Origin: Kribbella pratensis
GTDB taxonomy: Bacteria > Actinomycetota > Actinomycetes > Propionibacteriales > Kribbellaceae
DNA: 64,000 nt
Reading direction: 5' to 3'
NCBI RefSeq assembly: GCF_004366075.1
Contig: NZ_SODU01000001.1
Location: 1,881,134 to 1,945,133, forward strand
The position numbers and the translations under genes are program-made. Positions 1 to 7,625 of this stretch are shown here, in pieces. The notes under the pieces are model-generated. The model had not been told where the DNA came from. It saw only the letters and a list, made by a program, of their open reading frames with translations, and searched no databases. Positions within the stretch are counted from its first letter, which is position 1, and each line of letters begins with the position of its first letter.

Positions 1-1229
1 AGGCCCGCGTGGCTGGCGACGAACGCGGCCTCCGCGAGGCGTCGCTCACGTTGGCGCGGATCCTCGCTGAGTGCCGCAGCGCGGACGAACAGCGGGACAG
101 CGACGGCGGCTCCGCCGCGCCGGGTTGCGTGCTGGGCACCCAGCTGGACGGCGTGCGCGATGGTCTCGTCGGGCGTGATCGTGGCGGAAGCCAGGTGATG
201 GGCGCGCCGGAGGGGGTCGCCGGCGCGCACCTCGGCCAGACGCAGGTGCGCGGCCTGCACCAGCTCCGCGGACGCGGAGCCGACGACCGCTGACCGCACC
301 AAGGGGTGGCGGAACGACGCCCGCCCGTCCGGCGTTTGCCGGTCGACGAGCCCGGCGGCGCGGGCTGCATCGAGACGGTCCGCGAGGTCGTGGTCTCCTT
401 CGTCCTCTGCCACACCGTCGAGCGCCAGCAGCAGCAGGGCGAACCGCTCCTCCTGCGGCAGCCTGTCGAGCCGATGGACGTATACCTGCTCAAGTCGTCG
501 CGGCAACGGAAGCTCGGGCCTCGAGGCCGCGGGCGAGCCGGCAGCCAGCGATGCCGGCATTTCGATCAGCGCCAACGGATTGCCCACCGCCCACCGGAGC
601 ACTTCGGCGCGCAGCGAGGGGGCCAGGTCGGGGTGACGAGCGTCCAGGAGCTCGGCCGCGCTCCTGGGGTCGAGCGGGGGCAGGTGGAGGTGCTCGATGC
701 CCGCGACCTCGAGGTCAGTCGGCTCTCCCGTGCGCAACCCCAGCACGACAGACGCTGGGGCGTCGCTGAGCCGGCGCGCCACGAACGTCAGCACGACACC
801 GCTCGCGGAGTCCAACCACTGTGCGTCGTCGACGATCAGCAACCACGGTGAGTCCGCGCTCGCCACCACGAGGAGATCGAGGATCGCCGTGCCCAGCGCC
901 ATGACGGCGGGAGCATCACCGACCGCGCGACCGAGCACAGTGTCGACAGCGCGGCGCTGGTGGTCGGCCAGCGCGTGGAGATACCGCTCGAGCGGGCGGA
1001 GCATCCGGTCCAGGGCGGCGTACGGGAACGCCCGCTCCGCCTCCACACACTCGCACTGGGCGACCCTCCACCCCTCGGCCCGGGCACGTCGGCCCAACTC
1101 TTGCAAGAGTGCGGTCTTCCCCACCCCCGCATCACCCTCGACCACCATGGCTTGCCCATCCCCGGTCAGTACGCCCACAAGCCGGTCGACCTGTGGGGAC
1201 CGACCGATGAGGTGGTTGGTGGAGCCCAT
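1..1229 (-). CDS. LuxR-type AAA ATPase transcriptional regulator, partial (3' end outside the window)
   Basis: This is the N-terminal part of a large ATP-binding regulator of the LuxR/MalT-like class. The reading frame opens at ATG 1229 (MGSTNHLIGRSPQVDRL) and runs off the left edge without a stop. A Walker A motif (GDAGVGKT) lies near residue 30 and a Walker B-like stretch (LLIVDDAQWLD) near residue 130, followed by the arginine/leucine-rich helices typical of STAND-type regulators. Members of this family usually exceed 800 residues and end in a LuxR HTH, which would lie outside the window. It sits beyond the tRNA-derived attachment site, so it probably belongs to the chromosome flanking the island rather than to the island. 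Confidence 0.85.
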   Translation of the reverse strand, partial: MGSTNHLIGRSPQVDRLVGVLTGDGQAMVVEGDAGVGKTALLQELGRRARAEGWRVAQCECVEAERAFPYAALDRMLRPLERYLHALADHQRRAVDTVLGRAVGDAPAVMALGTAILDLLVVASADSPWLLIVDDAQWLDSASGVVLTFVARRLSDAPASVVLGLRTGEPTDLEVAGIEHLHLPPLDPRSAAELLDARHPDLAPSLRAEVLRWAVGNPLALIEMPASLAAGSPAASRPELPLPRRLEQVYVHRLDRLPQEERFALLLLALDGVAEDEGDHDLADRLDAARAAGLVDRQTPDGRASFRHPLVRSAVVGSASAELVQAAHLRLAEVRAGDPLRRAHHLASATITPDETIAHAVQLGAQHATRRGGAAVAVPLFVRAAALSEDPRQRERRLAEAAFVASHAG

Positions 1230-1297
1230 GTCCGAAATCGTATGCCGCGAGTCCTCGGCCGCGCGGCTGGTCTCGAGCAGACAGGTCCGAACGAAGC

Positions 1298-1332
1298 AAC
1301 CCCCAGAGTCAGAAGCCTCTGACCTGGGGGTT
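1298..1332. terminator. Strong hairpin terminator downstream of the tRNA-Thr 3' fragment
   Basis: A hairpin has arms AACCCCCAG-AGTCAGA and TCTGAC-CTGGGGGTT around a short AGCC loop. It lies immediately 3' of the tRNA fragment on the minus strand, where it would end the tRNA transcript, and just upstream of the regulator gene. The near-perfect G/C stem is what is seen; termination is inferred. Confidence 0.75.
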
Positions 1333-1336
1333 CTTG

Positions 1337-1381
1337 TGGAGCCGCCTGTCGGAATCGAACCGACGACCTGCTCATTACGAG
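1337..1381 (-). other. 3' half of tRNA-Thr(CGT): probable integration (att) site
   Basis: Read on the minus strand this stretch carries the anticodon loop CTCGTAA (anticodon CGT), the 3' anticodon arm, a T arm with the conserved GGTTCGATTCC, the acceptor strand AGGCGGC, and an encoded CCA. The sequence 5' of the anticodon loop does not pair with it and has no D arm or acceptor strand, so this is only the 3' half of a tRNA. Integrases of actinomycete elements use exactly this kind of tRNA 3' segment as attB. The orientation means the inserted element lies to the right (higher coordinates) and a restored full tRNA should sit at the far end of the original insertion. No full copy was seen in the window. 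Confidence 0.8.
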
Positions 1382-1437
1382 GAGGAACGTCACCGCCTAC
1401 AACGGCCTCTACCAGCGCTTTTGCTTGCATCCGGCTC

Positions 1438-1495
1438 GCACCACACCACGTGGATCACCACCGATTGGCACCATTTCGCACCACGACCGGCACCA
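1438..1495. repeat. Four short GCACCA repeats beside the att site
   Basis: GCACCA occurs at 1438, 1468, 1478 and 1490, followed by C or T. Clustered short direct repeats next to a tRNA-derived core resemble the arm-type integrase or excisionase binding sites of an attP. The repeats are seen; the role is inferred. The rest of 1382-1594 contains no gene I can support. Confidence 0.4.
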
Positions 1496-1594
1496 CGGTC
1501 GCCCAGCCGGCTCCGCGGGCGAAGCTCACGATCTTAGCCACGTGAGTCGTTGAATCGGCTGCAGTAGAGGCGGCGACGGTGTGGTCGCGTCGTG

Positions 1595-2308
1595 TCACGC
1601 GGCGGTTGATGCCAGCCAGCGTTTCCAGCTTGCGACTGTCGCGGGCATGCTCGGATCGGCGAGGACATCCATAAGGAAGCCTGCTCGCAGGCCGACGATC
1701 GGGTCGGGCGAGTCAAGGCACTGGGCGACCGGATTGCGCAGGTCGGGCCCGTCCAGCCGGCGCGCCAGCAGCACAAACCCGCGGTCCTCGCAGCGGTGCT
1801 CGCGGCGGACCGCAGCCACGACCAACTCGACCAGCGCCGCCCGCGAGTCTCGGGGTATCTCGATACTGGCAAGGCCCCGGAGGACGTCCTTCTTGAGGCC
1901 CCATAGCGGCCACGGCGAGCACCAGTCCCGCGGGTAGGCGACCTCCCACTGTAAGAAGAGCACGGCAAACGGCACGAGGCGGCGCAGAGCGGTGGGATCC
2001 CGGCGGCCGAAAGGCCGGCACTCGGTGATGAATTCCGACAGGATGCCGGAGAAGCCACGGTCCCGGGCTTCCCGCATGGCGGCCTGGGCCTGGTCCCTGG
2101 CCGCCCGCAGGGCCGGTGAATCCGAGAAGTCGAAACTGCCGCCGTTGGCCCAGTACGCCGCGTTGCAGCGATCCAGGGCATCCCGCCAGTCACTGATGTC
2201 CGCGTCGCGGCGGCGAAGGGCCGCGGCGCGGACCGCCGGGTCGGGATCGACCAGGTCGAACAGCCACCCGAAGTCGTAATCGTCGCGGCTCTCCACGGCG
2301 AGCAGCAT
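1595..2308 (-). CDS. Hypothetical protein, possibly HEAT-like
   Basis: A 237-residue soluble protein I do not recognise. It opens with MLLAVESRDDYDFGW and contains two stretches that look like HEAT-type helical pairs: LVDPDPAVRAAALRRRD near the N-terminus and LDSPDPIVGLRAGFLMDVLADP near the C-terminus. There is no signal peptide or membrane segment. No convincing ribosome binding site precedes the chosen ATG, so the start is uncertain and the 5' end may have been lost. It is the first gene inside the island next to the att site. Codon choice looks coding, but in a decayed region it may no longer be functional. Confidence 0.5.
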   Translation of the reverse strand: MLLAVESRDDYDFGWLFDLVDPDPAVRAAALRRRDADISDWRDALDRCNAAYWANGGSFDFSDSPALRAARDQAQAAMREARDRGFSGILSEFITECRPFGRRDPTALRRLVPFAVLFLQWEVAYPRDWCSPWPLWGLKKDVLRGLASIEIPRDSRAALVELVVAAVRREHRCEDRGFVLLARRLDGPDLRNPVAQCLDSPDPIVGLRAGFLMDVLADPSMPATVASWKRWLASTAA

Positions 2309-2429
2309 CGCATATCGCTGCGAACGTCGGCGGCAGCGTGCCCTTCATTTCCGGCGAGCCGGTAGGCGGCCATCGGACCGACAGGGCCCCGCCATCCTTG
2401 GGACGACGGGGCCCGAGTGTGACCGGCGG

Positions 2430-2712
2430 TCAGGCCACGTCGCCGAGCCCGGCGCCTTCCCAGCGCATCCAGGTAGAGCAGTTGGACGCGGCGGCGATGC
2501 CGTGTCGACAGACCCGGAGGTTCGCGCGGGTCGGCGCGGCGACGCTGCGGTTTCCACCCCAGATGGCTGCGCTGATCTGCTCGAACGTCGGCTCATCCCC
2601 GTAAGCGACCACGAGGATCTGTGGGGGTTGTTCTTCCGGTGGGTCCAGACCTGGGCGAGGATGTCGTTCACGCACGCGTCCCTGAAGGAGTAGCCGGCGA
2701 TCAGCCACCGTT
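2430..2712 (-). pseudogene. C-terminal remnant of a SIR2-like domain protein, frameshifted
   Basis: Two minus-strand frames join into one coherent C-terminus. The first reads ERWLIAGYSFRDACVNDIL and continues AQVWTHRKNNP. The second continues PQILVVAYGDEPTFEQISAAI to a stop at 2430. The switch falls in a G run at 2623-2627 (C run on the coding strand), consistent with loss of one base. GYSFRD followed by a short helix and an hILVV strand resembles the end of SIR2_2-type domains; this family call is tentative. The N-terminal three quarters are absent: at 2712 the sequence joins an unrelated fragment. Confidence 0.45.
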
Positions 2713-2798
2713 CCGCGGTGACCGCTCACCGCGTTGTCCCACACCAGCCAGTCGCCGTCCCCGTTTTCACCGGGCCGGACATTGAAGCGTCCCACCAT
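2713..2798 (-). pseudogene. 5' fragment of a small unknown protein
   Basis: The segment starts at ATG 2798 and reads MVGRFNVRPGENGDGDWLVWDNAVSGHRG before fusing in frame with noncoding sequence at the junction with the SIR2-like remnant. The WLVWDNAVSG pattern looks like the beginning of a small actinomycete protein, which I cannot name. It is kept separate because its frame and content differ from the remnant downstream. It may mark one side of a deletion. Confidence 0.3.
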
Positions 2799-2839
2799 GA
2801 CCTCACCATGATATTAATCGAAAATATGTTCTACAACAG

Positions 2840-3576
2840 GCTCACGGTGCAGGCGGACACCGTTCGTCCTGACCGACGGCGGGGTGTTCCCGCACGCGGC
2901 CGTGGTCGCCTACGCCTACCGCCACACCTACGCCCAACGGCACGCAGACGCCGGCACACCGATCGAGGTGCTGAAGGAGCTGATGGGCCACCGCAGTGTC
3001 CACTCGACCGAGGCCTACTACCGGATCACCGAGAAGCGCACCCGGGCAGCGGTATCCCGAGTGGCCGATCACCAGTTCGACGGGTCTGGCAACCGGATCT
3101 GGCGCGAGGTCACCGCGCTGCTCGACAGCGAACGGGCCCGGATGCGGGTCGGCCAGATCGCCGTTCCCTACGGCACCTGCACCGAACCGTCCAACGTCCA
3201 GGCCGGTGGCGGCGCCTGCCCGTTCCGGTTCCGCTGCCTGGGCTGCGGCCATTTCCGCACCGACGTGTCCTACCTGCCCGAACTACGCTCTCACCTCGAT
3301 CGGCTACTGGCCGACCGCGAACGAGTCATCGCCGCGACCGAGCTCGAGCCCTGGGCCAAGTCCGAGGCGACGCCGAGCGACGCCGAGATCGACAAGGTCC
3401 GGGCGCTGATCCGGCGGCTGGACGACCACGTCGGCGAACTCTCACCGGCAGAGCGTGATCAGCTCACCGAGGCGGTCGGGGTGCTGCGCACGACCCGCCG
3501 CGCCGTCGTTCACCTCGGTATGCCGACCGCACCGCCGACCGGCGATCCGCGTGATGTCCGGGCGGCCGGACGATGA
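2840..3576 (+). pseudogene. Tyrosine site-specific integrase, C-terminal part only
   Basis: The frame reads PFVLTDGGVFPHAAVVAYAY then RHTYAQRHADAGTPIEVLKE and LMGHRSVHSTEAYYRI, which are the conserved arginine region and the tyrosine nucleophile region of phage-type integrases. A Cys-rich tail follows (GGGACPFRFRCLGCGHF, then a coiled stretch), as in the large Tn554 TnpA/TnpB-like integrases of actinomycetes. The N-terminal DNA-binding domain and box I are missing. Coding similarity starts around 2840-2860, just after an unusually AT-rich patch. GTG 2884 is the first in-frame start but is internal to the domain. Its stop overlaps the start of the DUF6262 gene (ATGA), preserving the usual operon order. 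Confidence 0.8.
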
Positions 3577-4129
3577 ACCACACCACAGACCCCGCAAGCC
3601 CACCGATGGAGCCCGAGCTGCCGCTCGTGCAGGCCCGGCGGCGTGACACCGCAAGGCGACGCCTGCAGGTCCACAACGCGATCGCCATGCACACCGCCGC
3701 CGGGGCACCGATCACGGTGTCGTCGATCGCACGGGCAGCCCGAGTGCACCGAAGCTTCATCCACCGCCACTCAGACCTCCATGCAGCCGTCGTCGCGGCA
3801 GCCGCCCTCCCGGCAGAACCGGCCACCAGCAACGGCGCCGTCAGGATCGCCTCGCTGCGCGCGGATCTGCTCAACGCACGTGCGCACAACACCGGCTGCA
3901 GCAACAGATCCATGCCCTGGAGACCCGCATGTCGGAAAGCCTCGGCGAGGCCGTCTTCCGCGAGAGCGGCCTCGGGCCGCCCGACAACGTCCACAGCCTT
4001 CAGCAGGCACTCACCGACAGGGAGCAGCAACTCCTCGAACTACGCCGCCAGCTCGACCAACGCGACGACGAGCTGGCCGCGGCCCGAGCGGCCAACCGCG
4101 AACTAATGAATCAGCTCAATAGGCCATGA
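3573..4129 (+). pseudogene. DUF6262-type integrase partner, interrupted by a 1-base deletion
   Basis: DUF6262 proteins are the small third gene of Tn554-like integrase modules. The first frame (from ATG 3573) has an HTH-like segment, PITVSSIARAARVHRSFIHR, near residues 50-68. Around 3893 the reading must shift: the downstream frame reads RLQQQIHALETRMSESLGEAVF and ends in a heptad-rich coiled coil (ALTDREQQLLELRRQLDQRD) at stop 4127-4129. Restoring one C in AACACCGG would rejoin both halves into about 186 residues, a usual length. The gene overlaps the integrase stop by ATGA. A base-calling error is the main alternative to true decay. Confidence 0.7.
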
Positions 4130-4294
4130 GGCCGATCGTCACAGCAACTCCTCGACACCGTCCCACACGTCCGAACCGCGCCGAACGACTGAGATTCCAC
4201 GGACATCTGCGCATGCCGGTGCGGGAGGCGGCAGACGAGCAGTGACCGGTATTTGAGCTGCGGTCGGGTTGCTTCAGTCCGTAAGGTGCGGCGC

Positions 4295-4905
4295 GTGGAG
4301 TTACGGACGACATTGGACCGCTTGGTAGCTGCAGCATCGCTCCCGCCAGTGGCTGAAGCCGCGCCGTTGTCCGGCCTGGGGCTGGACAATCAGCTGCTGC
4401 TGGCGACGCTCGTCGACGGCCGGCAGGTCCTGCTTCGGCAAGGGCCAGCATCGGTTTCGCCCGCTCCTCGGGCCCGGTTCCTGGAGTTGCATCAGGTCGG
4501 TGCGCCACGCCTGTGGGCCGCAGATGAAACCGGTGCCGTTCTGGTCGACTTCGTGGCTGGCGAGACGATGGTCGCCGCGGCCGAGCGCGGCGCGGTGACC
4601 GATGAGGTGTGGCGGCGTCCTGGGCAGGCATATGCCCAGGTCCACAGGGTGCAGTTTCCCAGGCCGCTTACTGGCACGTTCGGCCCGCAGGGGTTGGAGC
4701 TTGCACCTGACGATCCGGTCGAAAGTCTCCTGGCGACGGTTGATTCCGGCGAGCCGTGGGTCGTTCGGCATCGACCGAGCTTGGCCGGGTATCTCGAAGC
4801 GCTGAGGTCACGGATCAAAGAGCGTGCCGATGAGGTCCGTGCTGAGATCCCGTGTCTTCACAGGCCCCCAAGTGGAGAGCAGCGTCGATTTCGGCACGCG
4901 CGACC
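4295..4905 (+). pseudogene. APH-family phosphotransferase, 5' half (disrupted)
   Basis: From GTG 4295 the frame gives the N-lobe of an aminoglycoside-phosphotransferase-like kinase: the glycine-containing loop LSGLGLDNQLLLATLVDGRQ, a following VLLRQG, and a hinge region VDFVAGETM. The catalytic loop (HGD) and metal-binding Asp are missing. After about residue 195 (SRIKERADEVRAEIP) the sequence loses family character and ends at a stop at 4919-4921. The missing C-lobe is found on the same strand about 1 kb downstream at 5868-6257, so the gene appears split by an inserted segment carrying another kinase gene on the opposite strand. Confidence 0.7.
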
Positions 4906-4908
4906 ACT

Positions 4909-5850
4909 TTATGACCACTGACTGAGAGCGGTGCGAAGGAAAGCGTCGCGCCTTTCGGTGACGGCAGCGGCGCCCAGGAGGCTACCGTCGTCGGCGAATC
5001 CCGCCCAACCGTCCATCACTGTCGGCGTGTTCAGCGCGGCCACGGCATCCCAGTAGGGCACGCCGACTGCCTCCCGGCCCGCCTGCCGCTCCCAGCCCTC
5101 CAACACATGGGACGGCGCGTCCTGGCCGTACTGAAGGGTCATCTGCATCCGCAGGCTGCCGAGATCGACGCCCGGATTACCAGCCCCGGCTGTATTCCAG
5201 TCGATCAGCGCAACGCAACGGTCACCCTCCCACAGCATGTTGCCGCCCCAGGCGTCACCATGCACGAACACCGACGCGACTGCCGGCATCCCGTGCGACC
5301 TGACCCGCTCGTCGGCCTGCTGCAGCAAAGGTGTGGTCGGCATCAGGCCCCGCCAGCGTTCATCCGCGCGGTCGTCGACGGCGCACGGCCGGGGCCGGTA
5401 TGGCAGATGGGCCTGCGGAACCAGCCTGAAGGCGTGGACCCTGGCAAGGGCCGCTCCCGCTTCGCGGAGCCGGGCGACCGAAACCGTCGGCGAGAGACCG
5501 GCGCTGCCGGGCAGGAAGGTCTCCAGGGTGGCGACGGTTCCGCTCGCCTTCCCGTCGAGATCCGCAGCGATCAGCCGCGGCGCGGCCAGGCCATGAGTCT
5601 CGGCCAGCTGAAGCGCGCGTGCGTTCGTAATCACCCACGCGGCGGCGATCCATCCCCGGACAGGGACCTTCAAGATCACGTCCCTGGTCCGGGCCGCCGG
5701 TCCTTCGATTCCCAGGCGGAACGTGCCCGAAGGGCGGTGCTCGCCGCGGGTCAGGCCCTCGGACGAAACGACGCTCGTCCCGCCAACCGCGTCGGCCGCC
5801 CAGCGCAGAACCTGGTCATTCGGCATCTTGCCTGTGTGTGCTCTTGCCAT
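4909..5850 (-). CDS. Aminoglycoside phosphotransferase (APH) family protein, intact
   Basis: A 313-residue small-molecule kinase of the APH/choline-kinase fold. It has the catalytic loop VFVHGDAWGGNMLW near residue 195 and the Mg-binding segment VALIDWNTAG about 20 residues later, both intact. The N-lobe contains VILKVPV, carrying the nucleotide-binding lysine. The substrate cannot be inferred; antibiotic resistance is only one possibility in this family. The gene lies wholly inside the other phosphotransferase gene and on the opposite strand. It begins with ATG 5850 and has no cotranscribed neighbour. Confidence 0.8.
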   Translation of the reverse strand: MARAHTGKMPNDQVLRWAADAVGGTSVVSSEGLTRGEHRPSGTFRLGIEGPAARTRDVILKVPVRGWIAAAWVITNARALQLAETHGLAAPRLIAADLDGKASGTVATLETFLPGSAGLSPTVSVARLREAGAALARVHAFRLVPQAHLPYRPRPCAVDDRADERWRGLMPTTPLLQQADERVRSHGMPAVASVFVHGDAWGGNMLWEGDRCVALIDWNTAGAGNPGVDLGSLRMQMTLQYGQDAPSHVLEGWERQAGREAVGVPYWDAVAALNTPTVMDGWAGFADDGSLLGAAAVTERRDAFLRTALSQWS

Positions 5851-5867
5851 TTCGTTACTTTATTACG

Positions 5868-6257
5868 CAGGTGCTTTCCCAACACACAGTTAGCCATGGC
5901 GATCCGAACTGGCACAACGTCGTGGTGGGCGCCGGATCGGCGACGTTGATCGATTGGGATTTTCCCGCGGTGCGGTATCCGTTGGATGAGCTGGCGGGCG
6001 TGGAGGAACACGCCTACCTGCACGGATTCTCTGCACTACCTGCTGCGTTCTTTGCTGGGTACGGCCGTGAAGTGTCTCGGCCGTTGCTGCGCCTTTACCG
6101 CATCGCGAGCTGTCTGCGGATGTTGAGTAGTCCCGACTCGGCAGGGATGCTTGTCGATGAAGCCATGCCTGCTGGACAACTGGCGATGATTCGTCGCTTC
6201 TATCAGGGATGGTCGAAATGGTTCGACGACCTCCCTGGTCTCCTCAACCAGACGTAA
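5868..6257 (+). pseudogene. APH-family phosphotransferase, 3' half (disrupted)
   Basis: The frame begins to show family similarity at VLSQHTVSHGDPNWHNVVV, which is the catalytic loop, followed by ATLIDWDFPAVRYPLDELAG (metal-binding Asp), and ends in a helical C-lobe at 6257. No N-lobe precedes it; instead the divergent start region of the inserted kinase lies directly upstream. Together with the 5' half at 4295-4905 it would make about 325 residues, the normal length. It has no recognisable ribosome binding site at the point where similarity starts, so it is unlikely to be translated. Confidence 0.7.
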
Positions 6258-6364
6258 CCGACTCGGGATCCACGCCAGCTCGAAATCGATCGGCCGGGGT
6301 AGATCCCATTGGTCTCTCTCAACATGCCACTTCACGGTGCACGACACCTGTCGCGCACCTGCGG

Positions 6365-7048
6365 CTAACGCCGCACCGTTCGTTGACCTGTGGAAACGTG
6401 GCCAGCTCCGACGAACCGGACACCGCCGACCCCAACAGAATTCACTTTCACCCAGTCGCGCCGACCGGGCTGATATCGGGTGATCGCTCCCTTGACCACC
6501 AGTCCTTCCACGCCGGAGGCCTTGAACGACGCCAGCCATTCCCGCGCCTCGGTGACGTCGGCTGTCACCGGCGACAACTGCAATGGCGGCCGCCACGCCG
6601 CTCCGAGCGTTTCAAGGCGGGCTCGGCGGGCCGTCCAGCGCATCGGGCGGACGTCGACGCTGCCGACCGCGAGCAGGTCGAACACCACCAGCGAGGCAGG
6701 CTGGGCGGGAGCCAGGCGGCGCCGCACCGTCGCGGCGGTGTTCACCATCCGCTGCTGCAGCGCGTCGAAGTCCATCCGCTCCCCGGTCCACACCACCAGC
6801 TCGCAGTCGACTTCGACCTGCGCGGCAAGAGCGGCCTGGACGTCGGGGAACTTCGCGGTGAAGTCCTTGCCGTTGCGCGACCACAGACGCACCTCACCGC
6901 CAACACAGACCGCGCCGACCCTGAACCCGTCCCACTTCAGCTCAAAGCGCGCCCCGCCCGGCATTCCGTGCTTGCCAGGCAACTGCTCGACCGCCTTGGC
7001 GAGCTCCAGCGCGACCGGCCCGGTCAAGTCGGGCGACAAGTTGCCCAT
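6365..7048 (-). pseudogene. ATP-dependent DNA ligase, adenylation domain only (C-terminally truncated)
   Basis: From ATG 7048 the protein reads MGNLSPDLTGPVALELAKA and reaches motif I ELKWDGFR, whose Lys is the adenylated residue. It continues through VDCELVVW, FDLLAVGS and VEGLVVKGA (motifs III-IV) to DWVKVN (motif V). After motif V it diverges and stops at 6365, so the OB-fold domain needed for nick sealing is absent. At 227 residues it is about two thirds of the usual LigD-ligase or LigC length. Downstream (6258-6364) I see no gene. Two more N-terminal pieces of the same family lie at 9320-9454 and 11686-11850. Confidence 0.75.
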
Positions 7049-7182
7049 GGCCACAGTTTCTCTCGGTGCACCGCCCTTGGGCAGCCGCAGTCGCGTCCCA
7101 GTTCAGCAACGGCGCCCTTCCGGACGCTACGTGACCAGACTCGGTGATGCGTCCTCGCAGACAGTGGTTTCCGCTCCGGGAC

Positions 7183-7214
7183 TTGACTCTGTAGTTGGGT
7201 CCAGGGTTGAGGAT
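7183..7214 (+). promoter_or_regulatory. MerR-type promoter/operator, apparently leaderless
   Basis: A -35 box TTGACT at 7183-7188 and a -10-like GAGGAT at 7209-7214 are 20 bases apart, the overlong spacing typical of promoters twisted by MerR proteins. Between them lies an imperfect dyad ACTCTG...CAGGGT (7186-7191 and 7202-7207). The start codon of the regulator is only six bases past the -10, so the transcript would be leaderless. Positions are seen; function is inferred from the family. Confidence 0.6.
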
Positions 7215-7220
7215 GGGGCT

Positions 7221-7625
7221 ATGCGAACCAGCGAGCTGGCCGGCCAGGCCGGTGTGAACACCGAGACGCTGCGCTACTACGAGCGCCGCGGGCTCCTGAC
7301 CCAGCCGCCTCGCACACCGGATGGCTACCGCGACTACCCGCCCACGGCGGTGGAGTTGCTGCGGTTCATCAAACGAGCCCAAGAACTCGGCTTCACCCTC
7401 GGCGAGGTCGAGGAACTGCTGCACCTGGACACCGGCGGCCCGGACAGCTGCGATGCAGCCCGTGCGCTGGCCGAGCACCGCCGCGCCGACCTGGAGCGCC
7501 GGATCCGCGACCTGCAACGGATGCACGACTCGCTCGCTGACCTGGTAGCGACCTGCGACCTGCCCCGCGCCGACCGTAACTGCGCGCTGCTCGACGCGAT
7601 CGGCCACCGCCAGGAGACCTCATGA
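7221..7625 (+). CDS. MerR-family (heavy-metal) transcriptional regulator
   Basis: A 134-residue regulator with an N-terminal winged HTH (MRTSELAGQAGVNTETLRYYERRGLL), a dimerisation coiled coil (LEEL... RRADLERRIRDLQRMHDSL), and metal-binding candidate cysteines (DSCDAARALAEH at about residue 75, then TCDLPRADRNC near residues 114-123). Three cysteines in this arrangement resemble mercury-type MerR sensors. The gene overlaps the following lyase gene by ATGA, so both are one transcript from the promoter at 7183-7214. The start ATG 7221 fits the first residue of the HTH. Confidence 0.85.
   Translation: MRTSELAGQAGVNTETLRYYERRGLLTQPPRTPDGYRDYPPTAVELLRFIKRAQELGFTLGEVEELLHLDTGGPDSCDAARALAEHRRADLERRIRDLQRMHDSLADLVATCDLPRADRNCALLDAIGHRQETS

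Noticed and set aside
1337..1420. A complete tRNA gene
   Set aside because: Only the 3' half folds; the sequence upstream of the anticodon loop cannot form the D arm, the anticodon stem or the acceptor stem.
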